Positions 1-7,869 of a stretch of DNA of 14,302 bases are shown one piece after another. The notes under the pieces were generated by a model, which saw only the letters and a program-made list of their open reading frames with translations, did no database searches and was not told where the DNA came from. The stretch is from JAVEVH01 sp964430365. Lineage in GTDB: Bacteria; Patescibacteriota; Dojkabacteria; SC72. A program made the translations under genes and the position numbers. Where the stretch lies: the NCBI GenBank assembly GCA_964430365.1, contig CAYSEU010000016.1:1-14302 (forward strand), written 5' to 3'. The number at the start of each line of letters is the position of its first letter. Position 1 is the first letter of the stretch.

Positions 1-8
1 CCTCTCAT
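1..8 (-). CDS. rpsG: Probable start of ribosomal protein S7 gene (partial)
   Basis: Only the first eight bases are inside the window. On the minus strand they read ATG AGA GG, which gives Met-Arg-Gly or similar (the third codon is incomplete). The frame begins 17 nt after the rpsL stop. The S7 gene usually follows the S12 gene in bacteria, and many S7 proteins begin Met-Arg-Gly or Met-Pro-Arg, so rpsG is the natural expectation. The identification rests on gene order and three codons, not on a recognisable domain. Confidence 0.45.
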
Positions 9-14
9 TAACGT

Positions 15-20
15 ATATTA
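15..20 (-). promoter_or_regulatory. Possible -10 box for leaderless rpsG
   Basis: The minus strand reads TAATAT, then six bases (ACGTTA), then the presumed rpsG ATG. It matches TATAAT at four of six positions, including the key first T, the A and the last T. Its spacing would put the transcript start on the A of the start codon, the same geometry as upstream of dnaG. No Shine-Dalgarno sequence is visible in the gap. The match is weak alone and is listed because it repeats the local pattern. Confidence 0.25.
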
Positions 21-25
21 AAATA

Positions 26-442
26 TTATTCTTTTTCTGGTTTCTTAGCACCATATTTAGATCTAGCTTTCATTCTACCTTTTACTCCTGCTGTATCATA
101 CTTACCTCTTACTACGATGTATTTAACACCTGGCAAGTCCCTCTTTCTTCCTGCCTTAACCATTACTACTGAGTGCTCTTGAAGGTTATGACCCTCTCCT
201 GGTATATATGCTGTAACCTCCATACCATTGGATAGTCTTACTCTAGCTACTTTACGTAATGCTGAGTTAGGCTTTTTAGGTGTCATTGTTTTAACCTGTA
301 AACACACTGCTCTCTTAAATGGGTTATTAGCTTTCTTATACCTATTTTTCAAGGGATTAAAATTTGTAGCTAAAGCAATATGTTTTACTTTATCTTTCTT
401 CGCTACTCTAGGTTTTCTTACTAATTGGTTTATCGTTGGCAT
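26..442 (-). CDS. rpsL: 30S ribosomal protein S12
   Basis: S12 sits at the decoding centre of the small ribosomal subunit and controls codon-anticodon accuracy. The 138-residue protein begins MPTINQLVRKPR and contains TPKKPNSALRKV (residues 54-65) and PGEGHNLQEHSV (81-92), hallmarks of the family. It is longer than the E. coli protein because of a basic insertion at about residues 27-42, as in the long Gram-positive type of S12. Asp102 matches the aspartate that RimO methylthiolates in other bacteria. Arg101 stands where Lys88 is usual (GRKRDLPG rather than GRVKDLPG); Lys-to-Arg there causes streptomycin resistance in E. coli and Mycobacterium tuberculosis. The loop lysines at 56-57 (Lys43 region) are kept. 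The gene follows rpoC by 25 nt, has its own Pribnow box in that gap, and probably continues into rpsG. The start is fixed by the conserved N-terminus. Confidence 0.98.
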   Translation of the reverse strand: MPTINQLVRKPRVAKKDKVKHIALATNFNPLKNRYKKANNPFKRAVCLQVKTMTPKKPNSALRKVARVRLSNGMEVTAYIPGEGHNLQEHSVVMVKAGRKRDLPGVKYIVVRGKYDTAGVKGRMKARSKYGAKKPEKE

Positions 443-449
443 GGTTCGT

Positions 450-455
450 ATTATA
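450..455 (-). promoter_or_regulatory. -10 box for rpsL, near-leaderless
   Basis: On the minus strand a perfect TATAAT lies seven bases before the rpsL ATG, in the 25-nt gap after rpoC. With the usual distance from the -10 box to the start site, transcription would begin one base before the ATG, giving an essentially leaderless rpsL mRNA. There is no Shine-Dalgarno sequence before rpsL, which agrees. No convincing -35 box is seen. S12 could therefore be made from a separate transcript as well as by read-through from rpoBC. Confidence 0.6.
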
Positions 456-467
456 CAACAAAATCAA

Positions 468-3400
468 TTAAAATTTAATCTCTTCGAGATCATTTAAGTT
501 CTTAATAGCAGCACTCTCTCCAGATGGTATTCTTCTTCCAATGATTACATTCTCTTTCATTCCTCTTAAGAAGTCTGTTTTACCTAATATTGCACTATTT
601 GTTAAAACTCTTACCTGCTCTTGGAATGACATAGCAGAAAGGAAACTTTCTGTATATAGAGCTGAAGCTTTAATACCAAGTAACTTAGGTACTACTAATG
701 CTTTTCTCTTTCCCTCTTTAAGAAGGATATCATTCTTTGTATCGGATATAAATCTATTTACCATTGAACCTACTAAGTACTCTGAATCTCCAGAATCTAA
801 AACTCTTCCAAGTCTTGCCATCTGTCTAATTACAACCTCTACATGGATATCTCCAATGGGAACTGCTTGCTCATTGAACACCTTCTGGACTTCATCTAAT
901 ACATACTTTTGAGCTGTTTGAATATTTACAGTATCTGCTAATTTCTTAGGATCAACTGAACCTTCTGTTAATTGAGTTCCTGCCTCTATCATATCTCCAT
1001 CGTTTACTAATATCTGAACTTTAGGTAATACAGATACGCTTTCTTCTGCTTTTATTGTACCAGAGATTGTAAGAACTCCACCCTCTATCTTTACAGTTCC
1101 TTCATATGGTGATTGTTTCTCCATACCCTCAGAATCTATATAGAGTACTTGGCCATTCTTGACCTCAGCTCCATCTGTAACTAATACACTCTTAGCATCA
1201 GATATTACTACATCTTTAGATATCTCCCTTGTACCTACTATTGTAATAGTTGCAGAGTCATCTTCTGCCCTATCAATATGTACCTTACCTTTTACAGTAG
1301 ATATGCTTGCTTCTGCTTTAGGGCTTCTAGCCTCAAAAAGCTCTTCTACCCTTGGTAATCCTTGAGTGATATCTGTAGTTTGAACACCACCCTTATGGAA
1401 TGTCTGCATAGTCATTTGAGTACCTGGCTCTCCAATTGATTGAGCTGCTATTACTCCTACTGCTTTACCCATTTCTACCTCTTGTCCATTCTCTAAGTTT
1501 AATCCGTAACACTTTCTACACATACCTAAAGGTGCATTACAAGCGATTGGAGTCCTAACTGCTACTTCCTCTATTCCTTCACTCTCTATCTTTTCTGATA
1601 TCTCTCTAGTTATATATTCATTCTTAGCAACAATTACATTACCCTTACTATCTACAACATCCTTAGCTACTACTCTACCAAACAATCTCTTATCAAAATC
1701 CATTCTCCTGTCATCACTCTTTTTAATAGTAAGACCCTCTCCATCATATCCACAATCATCTAATCTAATGATCACATCATGTGCCACATCTACTAGCTTT
1801 CTAGTTAGATATCCCGAAGAAGAAGTCCTTAGAGATCTATCTGCAATACCTTTTCTACCACCATTAGCTGCAACAAAGTACTCAAAAGCACTTAGTCCAT
1901 CTCTATAGTTACCCTTAATTGGAAGTGGTACCCAGTTACCTCTAGAGTCTCTAACTACACCTTTAATGGTCAGTACCTGTCTTGCTTGAATCTTTCCACC
2001 ATTAGCTTTGGACTCTACCATTTCATATACAGGGTTATTCTTATCCAAAGTCTTCCATGCTTCATCTGCTAAATCAGATGAGAAATCATTCCACATTTCA
2101 GTAGAAATATTTATTTTCTCCTTTTCAGTAATTAAACCTTGTAAGTAGTTTTCTTGAAGTTGGATATCTTTATCTTCCATCTCCTTAATCTGATTCTTAA
2201 CATCAAAATCTACTTTACAATCCTCTATTGCAAATGAGAATCCTAAGTCTGTAGCATAGTTAAAACCTATTGTCTTAAGATTATCAAGTAATTCTACTAC
2301 TACTTCTAATGGATATTTGTCTTTAATATCTTCAACAATATCAGATATCTTACCCCCACTTACTCTCTCATTTACAAATGGATACTCTAATGGGAGAATT
2401 TCGTTAAAGATACATCTTCCAGCAGAGGTACTTAGCACCTCACCATCTACCTTAACAATAATTTCTTCATTTATATCAATTATATCTCTTTCATATGCTT
2501 TTATTGCTAAATCTACTGAACCAAATATTCTTGGTTTCTCAGACTCATTCATATCTGTCATTAGGTAGAACCCTATTAACATATCCTTTGCAGGAGTAGC
2601 TAATACCTGACCATTAGAAATATTTACAATATTTTTAGAAGCCATTATATCTCTCTTTGCCTCTTCTAATGCTTCTTGTGTCAAAAGTACGTGTACAGAC
2701 ATCTGGTCTCCATCAAAGTCTGCATTAAATGCTTTACATACTAATGGATGTAATCTAATTGCTTCTCCTTCTATTAGTCTTGGGTAGAATCCTTGAATAC
2801 TATATTTATGTAATGTAGGAGCACGATTAAGTAATACTGGTTTTCCATCTATTACTTTCTCTAAGATATCCCAGATGATATCTTGCTCTTCTTCAATCAT
2901 ATCTTTAGCAATTCTTACATTAGGCGCTATCTCTTGTTCTAAGAGTTGATGAGTAACAAAAGGTTTGAACATTTCTAAAGCTACTGATTTTGGTAAACCA
3001 CATTGATCTAATCTTAGACTTGGGTCACCAACAATTACAGCTCTTCCTGAGTAGTCTACACGCTTACCTAAAAGATTCTTTCTAAAAATACCTTTCTTAC
3101 CTCTTAAATCATCTGTTAATGACTGATATGGTAATCTCTTACTATTCATCATTGGTTTAGAAGGCCTGTGTGAGTTATCGATAACGGCATCTACAGACTC
3201 CTGAAGCATTCTCTTTTCATTTCTAAGTATTACATCTGGTGCACCTATCTCTATTAGTCTTGCTAACCTATTATTCCTATTAATGATTCTTCTATATAGA
3301 TCATTTAAATCTGAAGTAGCAAATTTACCACCTGATAGAGGGATAATAGGTCTTAACTCAGGAGGTAGTACTGGAAGAACTTCGATAATCATCCAACTTG

Positions 3401-4352
3401 GATCTATTTTATTCTTAGCAAATCCTTCTAAGTATTGTATTCTTCTAATACTAGATGCTTTTCTATCACCTTTTTCTTTCTTAACTGATTTTCTTAATTT
3501 TGCTAGTTCCTCAGCTATATCTAAATCCTCAAGGAGTTTTTTAATAGCTTCTGCACCCATCATAGCTTTAAAGAAGAGTAACTCTCTATCTTCTAAATCT
3601 ATATATTCATCCTCTGTTAATACAGATCCTATCTCTACTTTCTCAATAATTTGTTGTAATCTAGAGTAGAAGTTATCTATCTCTTCTTCTCTCTCTGCGA
3701 AATCTCTTCTTACTTTAGCAATGGTTTGTTTCTTCTTATGTTCTAATTGGCTTACTTTAAAATCACCGCCATCTTTTTCTTTCTTAGATGTTTTCATATT
3801 CGCATCGAAGGTATCACTTGTTGCTTTTAGTTCTTCATCTAATTCTTTTTGAAGTTCATTCATCTCTTCTTTTTTCAAGAGCTCTATTCTCTCAAGCATA
3901 TCCTTCCTCTTCTCTTCCTCAATTTCTACTACCATATATCTTGTGTAGTAAATCACTGAGAGTAATTTCTTATGAGACATATCTAGAACAATGGACATCT
4001 TGTTAGGAATACCATATGCAAACCAAACATGAGCAACAGGTACAGAGAGTTTAATATGACCCATCCTCTCTCTTCTAACATCTTTAGTTGTAACCTCTAC
4101 ACCACACTTATCACATACTATCCCCTTATACCTAATCTTTTTATACTTACCACAGTAACATTCATAGTTTTTAGTAGGACCAAATATCTTCTCACAGAAA
4201 AGACCATCTGGTTCAGCTCTAAAGGTTCTATAGTTGATAGTTTCAGCTTTTGTTACCTCTCCATATGACCAATCTAATATCTGCTCTGAAGAAGCAAGTG
4301 TTAATTTTAGTGCATCAAAATCTTCGAATGCATTTCTTTTATGATTATTCAT
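468..4352 (-). CDS. rpoC: DNA-directed RNA polymerase subunit beta'
   Basis: This is the largest catalytic subunit of RNA polymerase, 1294 residues. An N-terminal zinc finger has cysteines at 65, 67, 80 and 83. A charged, coiled-coil-like insertion runs from about 143 to 240. The switch/lid region includes RVDYSGRAVIVGDP and PVLLNRAPTLH. The catalytic NADFDGD is at 543-549, with the metal-binding Asp545, Asp547 and Asp549. The bridge helix contains SSSGYLTRKLVDVAHD. The second zinc site has Cys867, 938, 945 and 948. The trigger loop GTQMTMQTFHKGG follows, with Gln983 where bacteria normally have Arg (E. coli Arg933), while the catalytic His986 is kept. The end (LTNSAILGKTDFLRGMKENVIIG) is canonical, so the gene is complete. 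The start overlaps the end of rpoB by 8 nt (ATGAATAA) behind a perfect Shine-Dalgarno site, indicating translational coupling. Confidence 0.99.
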   Translation of the reverse strand: MNNHKRNAFEDFDALKLTLASSEQILDWSYGEVTKAETINYRTFRAEPDGLFCEKIFGPTKNYECYCGKYKKIRYKGIVCDKCGVEVTTKDVRRERMGHIKLSVPVAHVWFAYGIPNKMSIVLDMSHKKLLSVIYYTRYMVVEIEEEKRKDMLERIELLKKEEMNELQKELDEELKATSDTFDANMKTSKKEKDGGDFKVSQLEHKKKQTIAKVRRDFAEREEEIDNFYSRLQQIIEKVEIGSVLTEDEYIDLEDRELLFFKAMMGAEAIKKLLEDLDIAEELAKLRKSVKKEKGDRKASSIRRIQYLEGFAKNKIDPSWMIIEVLPVLPPELRPIIPLSGGKFATSDLNDLYRRIINRNNRLARLIEIGAPDVILRNEKRMLQESVDAVIDNSHRPSKPMMNSKRLPYQSLTDDLRGKKGIFRKNLLGKRVDYSGRAVIVGDPSLRLDQCGLPKSVALEMFKPFVTHQLLEQEIAPNVRIAKDMIEEEQDIIWDILEKVIDGKPVLLNRAPTLHKYSIQGFYPRLIEGEAIRLHPLVCKAFNADFDGDQMSVHVLLTQEALEEAKRDIMASKNIVNISNGQVLATPAKDMLIGFYLMTDMNESEKPRIFGSVDLAIKAYERDIIDINEEIIVKVDGEVLSTSAGRCIFNEILPLEYPFVNERVSGGKISDIVEDIKDKYPLEVVVELLDNLKTIGFNYATDLGFSFAIEDCKVDFDVKNQIKEMEDKDIQLQENYLQGLITEKEKINISTEMWNDFSSDLADEAWKTLDKNNPVYEMVESKANGGKIQARQVLTIKGVVRDSRGNWVPLPIKGNYRDGLSAFEYFVAANGGRKGIADRSLRTSSSGYLTRKLVDVAHDVIIRLDDCGYDGEGLTIKKSDDRRMDFDKRLFGRVVAKDVVDSKGNVIVAKNEYITREISEKIESEGIEEVAVRTPIACNAPLGMCRKCYGLNLENGQEVEMGKAVGVIAAQSIGEPGTQMTMQTFHKGGVQTTDITQGLPRVEELFEARSPKAEASISTVKGKVHIDRAEDDSATITIVGTREISKDVVISDAKSVLVTDGAEVKNGQVLYIDSEGMEKQSPYEGTVKIEGGVLTISGTIKAEESVSVLPKVQILVNDGDMIEAGTQLTEGSVDPKKLADTVNIQTAQKYVLDEVQKVFNEQAVPIGDIHVEVVIRQMARLGRVLDSGDSEYLVGSMVNRFISDTKNDILLKEGKRKALVVPKLLGIKASALYTESFLSAMSFQEQVRVLTNSAILGKTDFLRGMKENVIIGRRIPSGESAAIKNLNDLEEIKF

Positions 4353-7300
4353 TCTCTGCTACCTCCTCAGACTTTTTAGAAATTAATTCCATATTTAGAC
4401 ATAGAGCATTTAACTCTTTTATTAGCACTTTAAATGATTCAGGGATATTTACACTCTCAATCTTCTCTCCATGAATTATTGCTTTATAAGCACTGGACCT
4501 ACCTTTAATATCATCAGATTTAATGGTAAGCATCTCTTGTAGTGCATATGGTGCACCATGTGCTTCTAATGCCCAGACTTCCATTTCTCCAAACCTCTGT
4601 CCACCTCTTTGTGCTTTACCACCTAAAGGTTGCTGAGTTACAGCAGTGTATGGTCCAGTAGATCTTGCATGTACTTTCTCATCAGCAATATGATGTAGTT
4701 TAAGTGAGTATTTAATTCCTACTGTTACTTTTCGTGGGAATTTCTTACCTGTTCTTCCATCGTAAAGATCAACTTTCTGTTCAACTTTAAAGCCCTTGTT
4801 CTTCATCTCTCTTTCTAACCATTCCATATTTACCCCTTCAAAGAGTGGGAATGAGAATTTCTCATTTAGAAGTTTTGCATACTGACCAAAGTGGACCTCT
4901 TCTGCTTGACCCATATTCATTCTTTTTAGGAATGTAGGTGTAAGAACAATATCGACAGGTTCTCCATCGGCTGTAAAAGGCATATCTTCAACTGGTCTAA
5001 TAGCGGCAACGGTATTTTTATCTCCATGTCTTCCAGATATTTTATCTCCATATCCTAATTTCTTAGTATCTGCTACCCAAATCTTAACCTCTTCTAATAC
5101 TCCAGGAGGTAATTTATCTCCTTTTTCTACAGAGAGTCTTTGAGTATGGATTACGATACCCTCTTCACCGTGAGGGAGTCTTAGTGAGTTATCTCTAACA
5201 TCACTAGCAGATTCTCCAAATATTGCCCTAAGTAATCTCTCCTCAGCTGTTAATTCTTTCTCTCCTCTTGGTGCAATTACACCGACTAAGATATCCCCTG
5301 CCTTTACTTTCATTCCTTCTCTTACAATACCAACCATATCTAACTTCTGAAGTATTCTATCATTTACATGTGGGATATCTGCAGTTATCACCTCTGGCCC
5401 TAACTCGGTATCTCTCACCTCAACCTTATGCTCTCTAATATGTACAGAAGTTAAAAGGTCATCTCTTACTACTCTTTCTGATATTACAACGGCATCTTCA
5501 TAGTTATATCCTTCATAAAACATTAATGCTGCTCTTAAGTTTGTACCAATTGCTAACTCTCCATTTATACATGTTGGTCCATCTACTACAACATCACCCT
5601 TTTTAAGTTTTTGACCTACTTCTACTGCAGGTCTCTGTGTAAAGGAGGTATTATCATTTGTTCTGTAGAAATTCACTAATTTGTAATCTCTAATACCATT
5701 CTTTTTGTAATTAACAGTTACCTTATTAGCATCAACATACATAACTTCCCCATCATCTTGGGCAAATACACTCCAATTTGATTGTCTTGCAACTATCTCC
5801 TCTACTCCTGTACCGACAAAAGGAGCTTGCTGTTTAACTAAAGGAACACCCTGTCTTTGCATATTTGCACCTGCAAGTGCTCTCATAGCATCATCATGAG
5901 ATACAAAAGGAATGAGTGCCATTCCTAATCCAGCTTGCTGATATGTTAATACATCTACATAGTCTACTAGGTTTACATCTTCTAAAATGAAATCTCCTTT
6001 ATACCTAACTGGTACTAATGCCTCTAAGATATTATTGTGCTGATCTGTTTTAACAGAAGGAATACTAATATATTTACCTTCCTCCTCTAATGCATCAAAG
6101 TAATCTACCTCTTCAGAGATAAAAGGGGTAACCTTTATACTCTTTATATCTTTTTTAGAAGATATTTTCTCTGCTAATTCCTTAGTAATTTCCGTACCTT
6201 TCTTAGCGATTCCCTTTATATCTTCATTTAAAATCCTATTCAAAAGACTTACCTTATTATTCTTAACCTCTTTTAATACTCTTCTATATGGTGATTCTAA
6301 GAATCCGTAATCGTTAACTCTTGCTAGTATTGATAACTGTGTAACAACACCAATATTAGCACTCTCTGGACTGGTTACAGGGTCAAACTTTGCGTACTGA
6401 GAGTTATGTACTTCTCTAATTGAGAATGTAGCCCTATCTTTTACAATACCACCAGGCCCTGCAGCAGTTACTTTTCTCTTGTTTTCTAACTCTGCTAATA
6501 CATTGGTCTGATCCATAAATGCAGAGAGTTGATTTGCACCAAAGAAAGATTGAATAGAGGCTGCTATTGGCTTTGTACCAACTAACATAGATGGTGTAAC
6601 CTTAGCATCTTGACCATACAAACTCATCTTATCCTTTATATTTTTCTCTAATCTTCTAATACCAGCTAAGAGCTGCCTCTCTAATACTTCACCTACACTT
6701 CTAATTCTTCTATTACATAGGTGATCTATATCATCAGGCTGTTCAGCCCCATTATTTATCTTTATTAATTTCTTAACAATGAGTATTAAATCCTCTGGGT
6801 AAAGTGATGTTTCATTAGGATTGTTTACATCATATGATGTCCCTAATTTTCTATTTAATTGAAATCTACCAATCTTTCCTAAATCAAATTTTCTCCTATT
6901 AAAGAAGTTACTCTTAATATATTTTTCTGCACTCTCAATAGTAACAGACTCATCTGGTCTTAACTTGTTATATATACTGATAATTGCATCTTCCTTACTC
7001 TTAGTGAAATCTCGAGCCAATGTTGCCTCTATATATTTATACTCCTCATTGGTATCTACATCTTTAAATAGTTTGAGAATTTCTTGATCACTCTCATATC
7101 CCAATACTCTTAACAACTCCGTTATCAATACTCTTGGTCTTTTAGGAAGAATTCTCATAGAGATGACATTGTATTTGTTTGCCTCTATCTCATACCATGG
7201 TCCTCTACCAGGCATAAGTCTGGCTTTATAGATGGTTCGGTAAGGAAGAACTTCGTTTTCCTCAAAAAGAACTCCTTCTGCTCTTACAATCTGATGTGTA

Positions 7301-7698
7301 ACTACTCTTCTAACTCCATTTACAACAAAAGCCCCATCATCTGTCATCATGGGTAAATCAGCAACGAATATCTCTTGCTCTTTAATCTCTCCTGTTTTGT
7401 TGTTTAGTAATTGAACAGTAGCATATACTGGAACTTCATAGGAGAGTCCTTTTGCAACGGCTTCCTCTATACCTCTATATGGATCTCCATATCTAAATGA
7501 CTTGAATTCAAGAGTCCACATTCGTTCCATTGTATCCTTTACAGGACTAATTTCATCGAAGAGTCTCTTAAACCCTCCCTCATAGAATTCCTTAAATGAG
7601 GTCTTTTGAGCTTCTATTAGACTTGGAATCTCAAATGAGGAAGAGAATCCTTTTCCTAGGTTGAGTCTTGAAGCTCTGTTTCGCTTGGGTTCTATCAT
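4345..7698 (-). CDS. rpoB: DNA-directed RNA polymerase subunit beta
   Basis: The beta subunit forms the polymerase active centre with beta'. At 1117 residues it is short but complete for the family. Conserved blocks appear in order: the rifampicin region (FFGANQLSAFMDQTN, 387-399), GYNYEDAVVISE, LTAEERLLRAIFGE, GDKISGRHGDK (884-894), VEDMPFTADGEPVDIVL, KRMNMGQ, LYDGRTGKKFPRKVTVG, and the near-invariant VTQQPLGGKAQRGGQRFGEM close to the C-terminus. Several positions rarely vary in bacteria yet differ here: Ala393, Asn406, Lys409 and Thr411 in the rifampicin pocket; TSPESANIGVV (442-452) for ETPEGPNIGLI; GRHGDKNT for GRHGNKGV; and PTFLKRMN, one residue shorter than PLGVPSRMN. The catalytic-site lysines matching E. 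coli K1065 and K1073, and the arginine matching R1106 (Arg926), are kept. ATG at 7698 starts the family's usual N-terminus. There is no Shine-Dalgarno site; a structured leader lies upstream. Confidence 0.99.
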   Translation of the reverse strand: MIEPKRNRASRLNLGKGFSSSFEIPSLIEAQKTSFKEFYEGGFKRLFDEISPVKDTMERMWTLEFKSFRYGDPYRGIEEAVAKGLSYEVPVYATVQLLNNKTGEIKEQEIFVADLPMMTDDGAFVVNGVRRVVTHQIVRAEGVLFEENEVLPYRTIYKARLMPGRGPWYEIEANKYNVISMRILPKRPRVLITELLRVLGYESDQEILKLFKDVDTNEEYKYIEATLARDFTKSKEDAIISIYNKLRPDESVTIESAEKYIKSNFFNRRKFDLGKIGRFQLNRKLGTSYDVNNPNETSLYPEDLILIVKKLIKINNGAEQPDDIDHLCNRRIRSVGEVLERQLLAGIRRLEKNIKDKMSLYGQDAKVTPSMLVGTKPIAASIQSFFGANQLSAFMDQTNVLAELENKRKVTAAGPGGIVKDRATFSIREVHNSQYAKFDPVTSPESANIGVVTQLSILARVNDYGFLESPYRRVLKEVKNNKVSLLNRILNEDIKGIAKKGTEITKELAEKISSKKDIKSIKVTPFISEEVDYFDALEEEGKYISIPSVKTDQHNNILEALVPVRYKGDFILEDVNLVDYVDVLTYQQAGLGMALIPFVSHDDAMRALAGANMQRQGVPLVKQQAPFVGTGVEEIVARQSNWSVFAQDDGEVMYVDANKVTVNYKKNGIRDYKLVNFYRTNDNTSFTQRPAVEVGQKLKKGDVVVDGPTCINGELAIGTNLRAALMFYEGYNYEDAVVISERVVRDDLLTSVHIREHKVEVRDTELGPEVITADIPHVNDRILQKLDMVGIVREGMKVKAGDILVGVIAPRGEKELTAEERLLRAIFGESASDVRDNSLRLPHGEEGIVIHTQRLSVEKGDKLPPGVLEEVKIWVADTKKLGYGDKISGRHGDKNTVAAIRPVEDMPFTADGEPVDIVLTPTFLKRMNMGQAEEVHFGQYAKLLNEKFSFPLFEGVNMEWLEREMKNKGFKVEQKVDLYDGRTGKKFPRKVTVGIKYSLKLHHIADEKVHARSTGPYTAVTQQPLGGKAQRGGQRFGEMEVWALEAHGAPYALQEMLTIKSDDIKGRSSAYKAIIHGEKIESVNIPESFKVLIKELNALCLNMELISKKSEEVAENE
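4361..4367 (-). promoter_or_regulatory. Strong Shine-Dalgarno site for rpoC
   Basis: The minus strand reads AGGAGGT eight bases before the rpoC ATG, inside the last codons of rpoB (Glu-Glu-Val). It fixes the rpoC start and shows that this organism uses anti-Shine-Dalgarno pairing where a gene lies inside an mRNA. Genes with their own Pribnow boxes in this window lack such a site. Confidence 0.85.
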
Positions 7699-7700
7699 AG

Positions 7701-7775
7701 AACAGTGATTTATAGGTTATAAATTACATCCAAAAAAGCGAATATCCATAAATCACCCTGTTTTTTAGTGATCTA
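7701..7775 (-). promoter_or_regulatory. Structured rpoB leader with two exclusive hairpins
   Basis: In the minus-strand RNA, segment 2 (7757-7749, GGUGAUUUA) can pair with segment 1 (7775-7767, UAGAUCACU). This gives nine base pairs, two of them G-U, around a nine-base A-rich loop. Alternatively, GUGAUUUAU (7756-7748) pairs perfectly with segment 3, AUAAAUCAC (7713-7705). This second stem extends inward by G-U and G-C, and outward, past a two-base GG bulge, by four pairs (7762-7759 with 7704-7701). It ends three bases from the rpoB AUG. Both stems need segment 2, so they exclude each other. The second should hide the ribosome landing site and the first should free it. No U-run directly follows either hairpin, so control of translation fits better than termination. 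Pairings are read from the sequence; the function is inferred. Confidence 0.45.
7709..7714 (-). promoter_or_regulatory. Alternative proximal -10 box for rpoB
   Basis: TATAAA lies ten bases before the rpoB ATG on the minus strand and would start transcription about four bases before it, like the near-leaderless genes elsewhere in this window. It overlaps segment 3 of the leader hairpin, so the conserved bases could serve either role. No -35 box or TG extension supports it. The distal promoter at 7826-7854 is much the better match. Confidence 0.25.
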
Positions 7776-7825
7776 AAATGTTCGATAATCGCCTTAATTA
7801 AAGCAAAATTTAGGTAACTCTGGGG

Positions 7826-7854
7826 AGTTTATCATATTTATGCTACATAGTCAA
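7826..7854 (-). promoter_or_regulatory. Sigma70-type promoter for rpoBC (extended -10)
   Basis: On the minus strand the -35 box is TTGACT (7854-7849), the spacer is exactly 17 bases, and the -10 box is TAAACT (7831-7826) preceded by TGA, forming an extended -10. The predicted start is an A at about 7819, giving a leader of about 121 nt before rpoB. The bases TAAACTC...GAGTTA around the -10 box and the start site form an imperfect inverted repeat, but it is short and may be chance. This is the best promoter for the rpoBC block. Confidence 0.65.
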
Positions 7855-7869
7855 AGGGTTTTCTCATCC

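Noticed and set aside
7717..7749. Ten-codon leader peptide MDIRFFGCNL before rpoB
   Set aside because: The only Shine-Dalgarno-like bases (AGGGTGA) lie three bases from the ATG, too close, and the ATG falls in the hairpin stem. The composition suggests no amino-acid attenuation.
7761..7766. Intrinsic terminator near the T-run between rpoB and ftsK
   Set aside because: In the plus direction no GC-rich stem precedes the T-run. In the minus direction it becomes an A-run in a hairpin loop.
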